This document shows positions 33,620-43,322 of a DNA stretch of 64,000 nucleotides, in pieces. The DNA comes from Notospermus geniculatus. Taxonomy: Eukaryota > Nemertea > Pilidiophora > Heteronemertea > Lineidae. A program made the position numbers and the translations under genes. The DNA lies in contig NMRB01000412.1 of the NCBI GenBank assembly GCA_002633025.1, positions 80,089-144,088 on the forward strand, given 5' to 3'. Position 1 is the stretch's first letter, and each line of letters starts with the position of its first letter. Below the pieces are notes generated by a model. The model had not been told where the DNA came from, made no database searches, and saw only the letters and a list, made by a program, of their open reading frames with translations.

Positions 33620-33870
33620 AGGAGCTCGACGTCCAAGTTGTAAACAAACTGGTTTGTTTACAAACAGTGGCCAGCAAACTAGTTTTATTCCTTCGTGAAG
33701 GTGGCAGCACCAGTAGCACCCCGTGATCGTTAGACTGGTGCCCGGTCCAATGCAACTCATTCACCATATTCACGTCAGTACGTATCACCGACAATAGGTG
33801 GCAGCACCGGAGGCGTCGCGTGGATAGAGAACCAGTGAGTGAGTGTTTACAACTTGGACGTCCAGCTCCT
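33620..33870. mobile_element. piggyBac-type MITE (TTAA)
   Basis: Ends AGGAGCTCGACGTCCAAGTT and AACTTGGACGTCCAGCTCCT are inverted; TTAA flanks both (33616-33619, 33871-33874). TTAA duplication is typical of piggyBac. It lies in the left subterminal region of the Harbinger. 251 bp. Confidence 0.8.
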
Positions 33871-34309
33871 TTAAGATCACACTAACACCTGATCCTGACA
33901 CCTAACACTCTAGATCACACCAGCTGTGACCTGCTGAGAGGATCAAGGAGTGATCCCTAGATCACACCTGATCCAGGTGTGATCACCGGTCAGAGCTGGT
34001 GTTAGGTGTTAGGATCACACTGCAGGTATCACACCGCAATCCCAGCTCAGTGTTGAGGATCAGAACTTTTCAACTCATTTCCCATTACCTTAACACTTGA
34101 TCTCTAGGGATCAAGATGAGCTGGAGGTCACACCCTTTCACATCAGCCATCTTTGTTTGCATGAAGACAAGATGTTTTTTGTGCCTGCCCTCCAAGTTTT
34201 AGAGAATCTGGCTGCTGCTGAAAGAGCACCCCAAGGCGTGAGAGGAAGCCAGCAGAAAGTGAGGATCCTATTCATATACATGTTAGGCTGAGTGAAAATC
34301 AAATACAAC

Positions 34310-35111
34310 AGCTTACAGATGAATTTCACCACTGGAGACAGGAGCATGGTAGGCCTCAAGCATCTCAGTTGTCTTCATCCAGACGGATTGAGACATTTTT
34401 ACATATGATGGCCTCTGGGGGCTTTTACCGGCAGATAGGTCACTCAATGGGGCTTGCCAAGAGTACAGTGATTTCCTACACCCATGAAGTTGCAGAGTTT
34501 CTTCATGCCACATCTCCACAACACATTTCTCTGCCCCAGCTCCAGGAACTTGATGACTTATCAATGCCACTTACGACTGTGGATGGCCAGGTGCTGCAGG
34601 TTGTGTTGTACATAGATGGAGTAATCGTAAAAATTCAGAGACCTGATCACGCAGGGGATGCCTATTTCTGTGGTAGGCATGGCAAATCCTGTGACTCGCT
34701 AAACGTCCAGTACATAGTAGACAAGAATGGTCGTGTAAGACATGTGATAAGTGGTATTCCAGGAGCAACCCACGACAAAACAGCTGCGGAATGGTCCGAG
34801 GAGTTAATGACATATTTGGATGCATTGCCAGAGAACTTTGCTGTGCTGGGAGACCCAGCCTACCGCAATATCCACCCCAGGGTTATCACTACATTTGGAG
34901 GACATAATCTGCCGCAGAACAACGTCACTTCAATCTACAATGCACCAGATTGAGACAAATCGTTGAGAGGGCTATTGGTGCGACTCAACTCAAGTGGCGG
35001 ATTGAACAGCTGAAAGAGAACCGTATCCCTGCCAAATATGGACCAGTGTTTGTATCTCAGTGCACCATTGGAATCTGTGTTCTGCACAACCGATTTACCA
35101 ATTTCCTATGA
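34310..35111 (+). pseudogene. Harbinger DDE transposase, frameshifted
   Basis: The main frame (ATG at 34369, readable from about 34310) covers the helix-turn-helix (FYRQIGHSMGLAKSTVISYT) and DDE_Tnp_4 core. First Asp is in LYIDGVIVKIQRP, and second Asp is in AVLGDPAYRNIHP. The frame then stops at 34953. The next frame carries the third catalytic residue region (VERAIGATQLKWRI) and the C-terminal helix (TIGICVLHNRFTNFL), ending at 35111. One frameshift therefore separates the Asp-Asp part from the Glu. Members of this family cut and paste the element together with the Myb-like partner. It is nearly full length, so it is either a young inactive copy or the shift is an assembly error. Confidence 0.9.
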
Positions 35112-35534
35112 CTCTTGAATGAAGCAAAAACAAGATAAGAACAGATATGTTAAAATAATCTTTTATTGCACGTACCGTAATTAAAATGTACCGGTAATTA
35201 CAAGAGAGGTATGAACTCTATATAGGAGATCAATCATCACAAAATTACAGTGCTAGTATCGGTATTTTTTTCATTTTGTTAATGATGCCACTTTATGAAC
35301 ATTGGGACAGATATAAACAGATATGTTAGAAAAACCTTGATTGCATGTAATTAAAATGTAATTATAAGAGAGGTATAAACTATGAGATCAATCATCACAA
35401 AATTACATGTAGGTCTAGAACAGTATTTTTCTTTGTTAATGATGCCACTTTATGAACATTGGGACAAAAACCGTGATTGCATGTAATTAAAATGTAATTA
35501 TAAGACACAAGCACAAAAATTGACACACAAGGTG

Positions 35535-35700
35535 GTACATATCAAGAAGTCAACTTCCAGAACTTAGCGAATTTTCGACCCCAACCGGGGTCTTCCTCAG
35601 GCACTTTTCAGTTGGTCTCTCTCCAACTGAAAATTGCCTGAGGAAGACCCCGGTTGGGGTCGAAAATTCGCTAAGCTCTGGAAGTTGACTCCTTGATATC
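35535..35700. repeat. Near-perfect palindrome with ribozyme-like core
   Basis: Arms of about 75 bp: left TCAAGAAGTCAACTTCCAGA through CCAACCGGGG to CAGTTGG, a TCTCTC loop, then the reverse complement. The right arm reads CTGAGGA, stem GACCCC/GGGGTC, GAAA (35638-35665), which resembles the hammerhead-ribozyme core. A decayed arm occurs at 14575-14640. Confidence 0.75.
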
Positions 35701-36764
35701 TATACAATAAAAGGGAAAGGGTGAATTTGTGTTAGCAGTTTCCTCCGAATGTGTGCAAGTTACACGAAATATCCTGGGTGTAAACGGTACATGTCTTTTG
35801 TCCCGCCGATTTGTGAATGGGGATACCATTGTGAGTGGTGAATTCACTGGCCAGAATGTCATGATTCCTCAAATACCACGTCTTCCAAGTGACTGCCCAT
35901 TCGAATAGGACCGTAGGAACGTCCTGCAGGGGGAACGCAATAAAATAGCGGACCGTAGGCCAAGAGGCCAAGCCGTTATTTTTAGCAGCGAGCGCCGAAA
36001 TATCGGCGGGGGCGGGGGGCTTTTAGGCCTATGCCATTTCCCAGCATTTGAGAACAAAATTGGACACTATAGCCATGTATTGTAAGTGTGGTTCATTATT
36101 GGTTTATTATTGGTTCATTATTGGCTTTTTGGCCATGATTTCGCTTGCAATTCCTGTCATTTGCAATCTGTCAATAAACAAGTCACAAGACAGACCATGT
36201 CCTTGGCAGGCCTATGCTTCTTGCATGGACAGCAGCTGGGGCCCTCCGTGGGGTGCTCACGAGTAGGAAAATCCGACCTGAAAATCCCCGTCCACAGCAA
36301 AATAGTTCCTTCTGCAACTAATCCTTAAGTTGGTATCAATAGAAATTCACCCGTCATTTGACGTCATGTTGTCACACGCCGTGCAGACGCTCATGTCGCT
36401 CCCCGTATCCCTGTGAACTGCAGCTGTCCCGCCGAGTTGTGATTGGGGATAGCATTGTGAGTGGTAAATTCACTGGCCAGAACAATATCCCCCCGGACAT
36501 TAGTCCTACGGCGGGGGGTAAATATCCGGGAGGCATGTGTGCGACGGAGGGGCAATGTCCTACAGGGGTAAATGCCCGGGGGGCAAAAATCTAGGGGCAA
36601 ATTTCCGGGGGAAAAAGTCCTAGAATAGAATCGGCACCAGCCCTACCCGTCCGTGCGGACGTTCACCGGTCTTTTGCGTGATCCATCCCATGATTGGAAA
36701 GGTTTTCCGCTAAAAACTACTAAAAGCAATAATATTCAGGCACTTTCTGCAGCATGTCTTTGGC

Positions 36765-36837
36765 GTCTACTTCATGGCCACTCTTACTTCCTATGGTGAC
36801 ACCTCTACCCGTCCGTAGGACGGGTACTATGCTAGTG
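36765..36837 (+). mobile_element. Helitron-like 3' end, second copy
   Basis: CTATGGTGACACCTCT, hairpin CCCGTCCGTAGGACGGG, then TACTATG and CTAG before T. It matches 19120-19188 over at least 65 bp (also TTCATGGC and ACTTCCTATGGTG upstream). The region 35708-36764 would be its body, including Gly/Gly-rich text and G tracts; its 5' end is not certain. Confidence 0.55.
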
Positions 36838-37345
36838 TAATTATAAGAGAGGTATAAACTATATATGAGATCAATCATCACAAAATTACATGTAGGTATA
36901 GAACAGTATTTTTCTTTCATTTTGTTAAAATGATGCCACTTTATGAACATTGGGACAGATATAAACAGATATGTTAGAAAAACCCTGATTGCATGTAATT
37001 AAAATGTAATTATAAGAGTGGGATCAATCATCACAAAATTACATGTAGAACAGTATTTTTTGCATTTTGTTTAAAATGACGCCACTTCATGAACATTCGG
37101 GGCATCAGCTGGAACTCCCTCAGTCAAGCTATTTGGCAATACAAACTCAATTACAGTGGCGAGTGTTATGTTTACAAGTACTGGTACCGGAACGAATAAC
37201 AAGATATTAAAATGTTGCTTGAAAAATTATTTGCATGAAATACTTCTGTCACAAAAAAATACCAAAGTGTCACCCGGCAAGTGTTACCATGCTAAATGCC
37301 CGGTTTAGAGTCGTAACCCAATCAAAATTTGGTGCCCTCTTTTAA

Positions 37346-38154
37346 TTAGTCACCATCATGTTTGGAAGAGCCAACCTCAGTAGCTTCCAGTCCAAGACTG
37401 CCATAATATGCCACTCTCACTAACGTGAGCTCAGTTGAAATTGAAGTCAACAGAGAATTCTGTTCTTTCAAAAGCTTCAGATACTCTTGTTGGTACTCAT
37501 TGGAGGTTTGGAGCAACTCGGTTGTCTTTTGTTTCTTAGCTGGTGGCTCCATACTTTTCTCACCACAAGTACTAGTACTGGGCAAATGTGGGTGCAGGAG
37601 AAACAGACCTAGGCCTAGGCTGGACACTGTCATTGTCAAGAGAAGAGAGGAACTGGACTGGGCTGTCTGGATGATGGCCCAGGTGTTGGAGACGTGGATG
37701 GACCAGGTGTTGGAGTGGATGATCGTCGTGATGAGCTTGCAACAGCACTGGCAGTTAGACTTCGTGAAAAGGGCACAGCAGTTGAATGTGAGATTATTTC
37801 CCCTGGAGTGACAATTGCCTGAGGTCTTATGGCCCCACCCACAGGGTAATACAGCTCATAATACTGCTGATACAAGTCAAAAACTTCCACAGAATTGCGC
37901 AGCCTTGGTTGTGCATCATCTGTCCCAACACCAGATGTCTGCATCTTTTTCAGAACATCTCTGTAGTCTCGTCCAAGATTTTTCATCAAGTTTTCTATTG
38001 CAGTTCCTTCAAATCCAAGATTGCCACCAATCACTCCATAGAATTCCCCTGCCTTACCTTGTTTCTTAAGTCTAAGATAAGTCTGCCTTTCATCTATTAT
38101 TGATTGCAACACCTCGGAAATTCTTTCGGATGACCAGGTCATGCGTCGTGCCAT
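37346..38154 (-). CDS. Harbinger Myb/SANT-like DNA-binding protein
   Basis: The minus frame from the ATG at 38154 encodes 172 residues. Residues about 4-75 look like a Myb/SANT-like (trihelix-type) domain with TWSSERISEVLQSIIDERQ and the block FEGTAIENLMKNLGRDY. A Pro/Ser/Thr-rich linker follows (PTPGPSTSPTPGP). A second minus frame (37639-37346) supplies a basic patch PPAKKQKT and a coiled-coil-like end (EYQQEYLKLLKEQNSLL), usual for the C-terminus of these proteins. The two frames meet at 37636-37639, so an intron or a frameshift lies there. Such proteins bind the element ends and help import the transposase into the nucleus. No independent host role is suggested. Confidence 0.75.
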
Positions 38155-38159
38155 GATTC

Positions 38160-39160
38160 TGAAAAAGTAAAAGAAGGTGAATGAGTTCGCAGCATTTTGA
38201 TGTGGTAAAAGACCAAATAGCTCGCTAGGTCTACTTTGAAATATGTAGATCTATGATTACTCGTCTGTAAACTGACTGGGCCTGCATGCTAGCCTATATA
38301 GGCTGGGGATACTGGGCCGAATCAACAACAAAGTGCCAAGAGAAGGCCTAAAGGAATCCTAGCACTAACCATCAACCCTAGTGACTGTTCAGACTTAAGG
38401 GTCTGTGGGGTCAGGCCTAACATTATTCCTGACGATTCTGAGTAAACGACTGTTCAGGCTCCTGTGGATGAGAACCTGTTGGTCGACTACAGCCACGTGA
38501 AACATGGCCAGCTCCATATAAACACTCAACACAGCATATGCCTAGGCCTACACTATTAGTCAGTACACTACACAGACAGAACATGACAAGCTGTGGATGA
38601 CCCAACCAGTCCAAGGTCAGGGAGCTCAACTGTTGGCCCCAATTTCACTCTGTTTACAGACTTACAACAGTCTTCACAGCCTTGAGAGGCTTATGAAACA
38701 ATTTCAAGACCATTTCCAATCAAGCATGTGATATTTGTTGTGAAAGAACTTACATTTTTGCACTTGCTAATGTATGTATCCAGATAAGAGAATGGTAGAT
38801 CTACACGGCTCAAAGTACAGCAGCTTCCCCAGCTTACTTCCTGGCTGGATTCGTGGAATCAGTGATATCTGTTGCTCTGCGACCTATTTCCATCAACTGG
38901 AGACAATTCAGGAATATTTTTAGTAACCTAGCTGGGTTTGCGCACTGAAGTTTCTGCTGAAGTGGGATCTCAAAAAACATGGCAGCCATTTTGTTTTTGA
39001 CCAATGATCTGGTGTGACACTGGGTGTAACACTCTGACACAGAACACCTAACACCGAGTGTTACACATTACTTAGTGTCAAGAGGTATAGATTAGGTGTT
39101 ACACTTAACACTGACACTTAACACTGGCCTAACACGGGCTGTGACCTCACCCATTGTCTA
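38160..39160. other. Harbinger right flank, non-coding
   Basis: This runs between the Myb-like gene and the right end. GTGTTACAC/TAACACC words crowd the last 170 bp. No further ORF is credible. Confidence 0.5.
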
Positions 39161-39499
39161 ATGCACCCGTCAATAGGCACCTTGAACTACCCCCCTCAAG
39201 CATTCACACCCTGGATTCACCTTTGGTACAATAAAATAGGGTCAAGATTCACCCCCAATTCACTTACAGCTCAAAACAATCGGCTGAAGATTCACATTCA
39301 AAACCTTGCCAAGGATTTGACACTGGTTCAAGATTCACAACAAAATAATCTGACTAGAAGAATTTGGTCAAGATTCACTTGCATGCCAAGTCTCAACTGA
39401 AATGATCATGAATTGCAAGTGTAAACATCCCATGCACATGGTGTGCCAAATATTGCCACAATGATGTCATGGAAATCCCAGTGTGGTATCCCCTCACCC

Positions 39500-39535
39500 A
39501 TTGGATGATGCAGTATAAATAGGTCATACAGGTCA
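39500..39535 (+). promoter_or_regulatory. Possible TATA element upstream of SAP/SWIM gene
   Basis: CAGTATAAATAGGTCATACAG holds a consensus TATAAATA about 215 bp before the first coding ATG at 39728. Position alone suggests it; no other core element was verified. Confidence 0.3.
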
Positions 39536-39727
39536 TATATTTGAATAAAAGTGGCCTTCCCAGTCACTGGTCACATAGGGTTTCCGCCAAAACATCGTCA
39601 GGCCGGCTTAGCGTGGATGGATGGCTCCGTCGGAAATGTCCCTACTAATGAGGAACTTCATTCTTGAAGTTCTGTCATCTGGCGTTAGATGTCGCACCTG
39701 GTTACCGGTCCCTGGTAACACTGCGTC

Positions 39728-39867
39728 ATGCGCGTTGCGAATGTAAACAACCCCCAAAACACCCTGAAACGTTCAGGTTTTGGGGATATGACTCTAGCAG
39801 AGTTAAAGAGCGCTTTGAGAGCGAGGAATGCGAAGTTATCGGGTAGAAAACAAGAACTAGTCGAGAG
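39728..39867 (+). CDS. SAP/SWIM-domain protein, exon 1 (SAP domain)
   Basis: Exon 1 of a gene spread over 39728-39867, 40310-40426 and 40578-40880. The first ATG in frame gives a short leader, then a clear SAP motif: MTLAELKSALRARNAKLSG, then RKQELVER. It has the two helices and the Leu/Gly pattern of this DNA-binding fold. The donor GAGAG|gtacgt closes the exon in phase 2. SAP plus SWIM, often with a YqaJ-type nuclease further on, is a recurrent domain set in large uncharacterised invertebrate families, some with transposon links. A role in DNA binding is inferred from the domain only. Confidence 0.75.
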
Positions 39868-40309
39868 GTACGTTTGGCCTCGACTCCCCTCTCATCATTC
39901 ATTCATGTCATTCATGCCCCGTATAGTAGTCAGGCCTGCCATTCTTTTTCTGTGTGTTAGTGTGTTGACCTGAAATCTGCTGATATTTTGTTGATTCTCA
40001 GTGGTCAGTTGCGTGAGGGCCAAGGTCTTACTACATCTAGGCACGTAGGCCTAGCCCAACATACAGTTAACAGTAGGTGCCTACCACCACTAGGCCTACC
40101 CAGGCAAGGCTAGAATGCAATGCTGAAATTGTCTGAAATGCATAGGCCTACCTTCATTCAGATTCACCCTGTCATAGGCTATGATGCCTGTGAGTGTGAC
40201 TGAAAATCGTCCTTTAGAAGTCATGAATGAGGACCTTGGAAATTTCGTTAGGCCTACATGTAAGATTGATTTTTAAACATGGCTAGTCATGTTCGTGTTA
40301 ATTTTTCAG

Positions 40310-40426
40310 ATTGGAGGCATATGAGAGGAATTTCAATTTTGGAAATGATGTGGACATGTTGCCAGCATATGAAATGAAAACACCAGAGAAGACCACATAC
40401 AGGGATATTAACACACAGACAGCAAG
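40310..40426 (+). CDS. SAP/SWIM-domain protein, exon 2
   Basis: Acceptor atttttcag and donor GCAAG|gtgtgt. Opens and closes in phase 2, which restores the codon AGA at the join so that the SAP end VER continues into LEAYERNFNFGND. The 39 residues (with LPAYEMKTPEKTTYRDI) are the acidic/aromatic linker usually found between SAP and the catalytic or SWIM part in this family. No catalytic motif is expected here. Confidence 0.7.
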
Positions 40427-40577
40427 GTGTGTAACAACAGCAGCTTGTTCTTTGCCATAGCCCAACCTTTTCACCACTAGGAGAATGCATGGGAATGAAT
40501 CTTATTATGAGAGGATGGCTACTGTTGGAATGGAAGTTCTAATTTTCTAAAGAAATTTTGTTTTCATTTTCCTTCAG

Positions 40578-40880
40578 TGTGGCCTATGTGACTGCAATCT
40601 CACTTACAGAGATTTTTCATGTTTTGCAGGTTCCGATGATTACTGAAGAGACTGTGAAGGGTTACCTTCATTTATTTGACCAAAAGCTTCAGGAAAAACC
40701 CAAACAAATGTACCAAGAAAGGTTCCTTCAGACAATACGAATGTCAAAACAGGGTGCTGATACATACATAAATGGTAATGTCTCAGCCGAAATGAAGAAA
40801 CATGTGTCTTATATGGTTGATGTCAAGATTGATGAACACAGTGTCATTAAAGAAGCCCAGTGTGAGTGTGCTGTAGGTAT
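40578..40880 (+). CDS. SAP/SWIM-domain protein, exon 3, interrupted in the SWIM finger
   Basis: The acceptor tttccttcag fits phase 2. The exon encodes MITEETVKGYLHLFDQKL, an ERFLQTIRM segment and EAQCECAVGM. CEC is the first pair of a SWIM zinc finger (Cys-X-Cys ... Cys-X-His), and in relatives the text after it continues with a Gly-rich turn and CKH. Here the reading runs straight into a 598-bp MITE at 40881. After the element the text resumes GCCCCAGCGCACCAGG, perhaps the old continuation, but the second zinc pair is not seen. An alternative is a donor at GTAG|gtatgg just before the insertion. The gene is therefore broken or ends unusually at this point. Confidence 0.7.
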
Positions 40881-41478
40881 GGCCGAATCGGTAGATGTCG
40901 TCCTGGGTAACCCTAAAGTTTACCCAGGACCAAACTGGGTAACCCTAAAAGTTACCCAGGACGATCCTGGGTAAACTTTAGTGTACTAAAGTTTACCCAG
41001 TTTGAAATTCTCGCACTTTTACACCTGCGGTCGAGGATCTTGAAAGCGGCACTTAGTNAACGAAATCCATCAAATCGGCAAAAAATGGCAGCTGATAACG
41101 TCACTCGTGTTGCTGCGGAGGATTTGCAGATGTATTTGAATTCGATTGCATCTTATAGGGACGGTTAGTTCACATCTAAAGGTCGAGAAATCAAAAAGAA
41201 ACTGGTTAAGTTCGTGGAAGGAAAATACGAACTGTTTGAAGGGGTAAATGTGACGTCAAACTGCAGTGGCTAGTTCGGCATGAACTTATATGCACTGGCG
41301 CGGGAAATTGCCAGCGGCGCTGTGGAGGCATGGGCACCTGTATCGCGCGAATTTCAAACTGGGTAAACTTTAGTAAACTAAAGTTTACCCAGGACCAACC
41401 TGGGTAACTTTTAGGGTTACCCAGGTTGGTCCTAGGTAAACTTTAGGGTTTCCCAGGACGACATCTACCGATTCGGCC
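40881..41478. mobile_element. MULE-like palindromic MITE in the SWIM exon
   Basis: Ends GGCCGAATCGGTAGATGTCG and CGACATCTACCGATTCGGCC are perfect inverted repeats. The subterminal part repeats CCTGGGTAACCCTAAAGTTT and its complement several times. It is related to 721-872 and, by the GTCGTCCTGGGTA module, to 25924-26971. No clear target duplication is seen. Interior non-coding, one N at 41058. Confidence 0.85.
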
Positions 41479-41571
41479 CCAGCGCACCAGGTGGTTAATC
41501 TGGTGGTTAATCCTATAAACCATGGAATCCATCTGTTGAAAACAACGGGCGGTATTCAAGAAGGGTGTTTA

Positions 41572-41756
41572 AAGGCCTGTTTCCACTGTAGCGGATTCCG
41601 CCGCGTCTTGCGGCGAGCGGAGCGGTTTTCACAGGCATTGGGATAATCAATAGGCCATTGTATTGTTACACCATCGAAGGATTATCCAAAGCCCTGTGAA
41701 AACCGCACCGCTCGCCGGAAACCGCCGCGGAATTCGCTATAGTGGAAACGGGCCTT
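41572..41756. mobile_element. MITE with AAGGCCTGTTTCCACT ends
   Basis: Left AAGGCCTGTTTCCACTGTAG and right CTATAGTGGAAACGGGCCTT are inverted; further in GCGAGCGGAGCGGTTTTCAC pairs with GTGAAAACCGCACCGCTCGC. 185 bp. Confidence 0.8.
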
Positions 41757-42035
41757 AAGGCCTGCTTTCCATTGGAGCGATTCCGCGCGCGATTTACAAG
41801 CGCGGAGGCAAGCGAGACGCCTGCGCGTTTTGTAACCGTTTCCATTCACGCGTTACGATACAGAAGGTTTGCGCCGAATTGGTACTGCTATCGCGTACAT
41901 ACCGGTCTTTTCAACATGGCTCAAAAATCAAAACGCGCAGCCTGCTTTCCATTGGAGCGTTTCAGCGCGCGAGTTACACGCGCGGAGGCAAGCGAGACGC
42001 GTACGAGTTTTGTGACCTTTTCCATTCACGCGTTA
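41757..42035. repeat. 180-bp tandem repeat running into the gap
   Basis: CCTGCTTTCCATTGGAGCG occurs at 41761 and 41941, exactly 180 bp apart, with GCGGAGGCAAGCGAGACGC in both units. The array continues into the N run, which suggests the gap is an unresolved tandem array. Confidence 0.8.
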
Positions 42036-42931
42036 NNNNNNNNNNNNNNNNNNNNNNNNNNNNNNNNNNNNNNNNNNNNNNNNNNNNNNNNNNNNNNNNN
42101 NNNNNNNNNNNNNNNNNNNNNNNNNNNNNNNNNNNNNNNNNNNNNNNNNNNNNNNNNNNNNNNNNNNNNNNNNNNNNNNNNNNNNNNNNNNNNNNNNNNN
42201 NNNNNNNNNNNNNNNNNNNNNNNNNNNNNNNNNNNNNNNNNNNNNNNNNNNNNNNNNNNNNNNNNNNNNNNNNNNNNNNNNNNNNNNNNNNNNNNNNNNN
42301 NNNNNNNNNNNNNNNNNNNNNNNNNNNNNNNNNNNNNNNNNNNNNNNNNNNNNNNNNNNNNNNNNNNNNNNNNNNNNNNNNNNNNNNNNNNNNNNNNNNN
42401 NNNNNNNNNNNNNNNNNNNNNNNNNNNNNNNNNNNNNNNNNNNNNNNNNNNNNNNNNNNNNNNNNNNNNNNNNNNNNNNNNNNNNNNNNNNNNNNNNNNN
42501 NNNNNNNNNNNNNNNNNNNNNNNNNNNNNNNNNNNNNNNNNNNNNNNNNNNNNNNNNNNNNNNNNNNNNNNNNNNNNNNNNNNNNNNNNNNNNNNNNNNN
42601 NNNNNNNNNNNNNNNNNNNNNNNNNNNNNNNNNNNNNNNNNNNNNNNNNNNNNNNNNNNNNNNNNNNNNNNNNNNNNNNNNNNNNNNNNNNNNNNNNNNN
42701 NNNNNNNNNNNNNNNNNNNNNNNNNNNNNNNNNNNNNNNNNNNNNNNNNNNNNNNNNNNNNNNNNNNNNNNNNNNNNNNNNNNNNNNNNNNNNNNNNNNN
42801 NNNNNNNNNNNNNNNNNNNNNNNNNNNNNNNNNNNNNNNNNNNNNNNNNNNNNNNNNNNNNNNNNNNNNNNNNNNNNNNNNNNNNNNNNNNNNNNNNNNN
42901 NNNNNNNNNNNNNNNNNNNNNNNNNNNNNNN
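42036..42931. other. Assembly gap (N)
   Basis: 896 undetermined bases. Long open frames that cross it (for example 41742-43007) are artefacts of N translation. Confidence 0.99.
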
Positions 42932-43322
42932 TATTTTATATTTTTACATGGTTGCTGCACGCAAGGCGATTACAGGACGGTCAACAAGCGTTCCATCCAT
43001 AAAATAAATGACACGGGGGGGGGGGCGATTTTGGAAGCAGGGATTTCTTCGCATTTCGATTTGGTTCACCCCGAGCCATCCTAAGGAAGACTCCTGAGGA
43101 AGACACCGTATAGTGTCGAAAGCTTGAGTCAGCATGTACCATGCATGTAAAATTTAAAAGTTGATCACAGAAATCGGTGTTACCACCCTTTTTTCGATTT
43201 GGATATTGACGACCAACACGGCTACCACTATACCTGTACTTAAACCGAGCCATCCTAGAAAAAGAAAGGACCGGTCATTCCCACTGCACTTCAGCTCAAT
43301 GATTGGCACCGCGTGTATGGTA
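42932..43322. other. Unassigned sequence with ribozyme-like core
   Basis: At 43094-43121 CTGAGGA, stem GACAC/GTGTC and GAAA follow one another, like the 35638 motif. A G tract lies at 43014-43025. GAGCCATCCTA occurs at 43073 and 43247. No exon is recognised. Confidence 0.4.

Larger units (their letters stand above)
35128..37090. repeat. Interrupted ~165-bp tandem repeat
   Basis: Units share GATCAATCATCACAAAATTA, GCCACTTTATGAACATTGGG and TTGCATGTAATTAAAATG. Three units run to about 35505 and two more from 36836. The break (35505-36835) holds the palindrome and a Helitron-like segment. TGTAATTATAAGA stands on both sides of the break. Confidence 0.75.
33576..39170. mobile_element. PIF/Harbinger element with transposase and Myb-like gene
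   Basis: Left TGGGTGAGGTCACAGCCAGT and right inverted GGCTGTGACCTCACCCA mark the ends; weaker pairing extends a few bases outward, so the outer limits are approximate. Subterminal regions at both ends carry many TAACACC/GTGTTA words. Inside are a DDE transposase on the plus strand and a Myb/SANT-like protein on the minus strand, the two genes known for Harbinger elements, in convergent order. Later insertions (a TTAA MITE, a palindrome, a Helitron-like end) enlarge it to about 5.6 kb. Confidence 0.75.

Noticed and set aside
41742-43084. Open frames of 328-421 codons across the gap
   Set aside because: They consist mainly of translated N and GC-rich repeat; no real protein.
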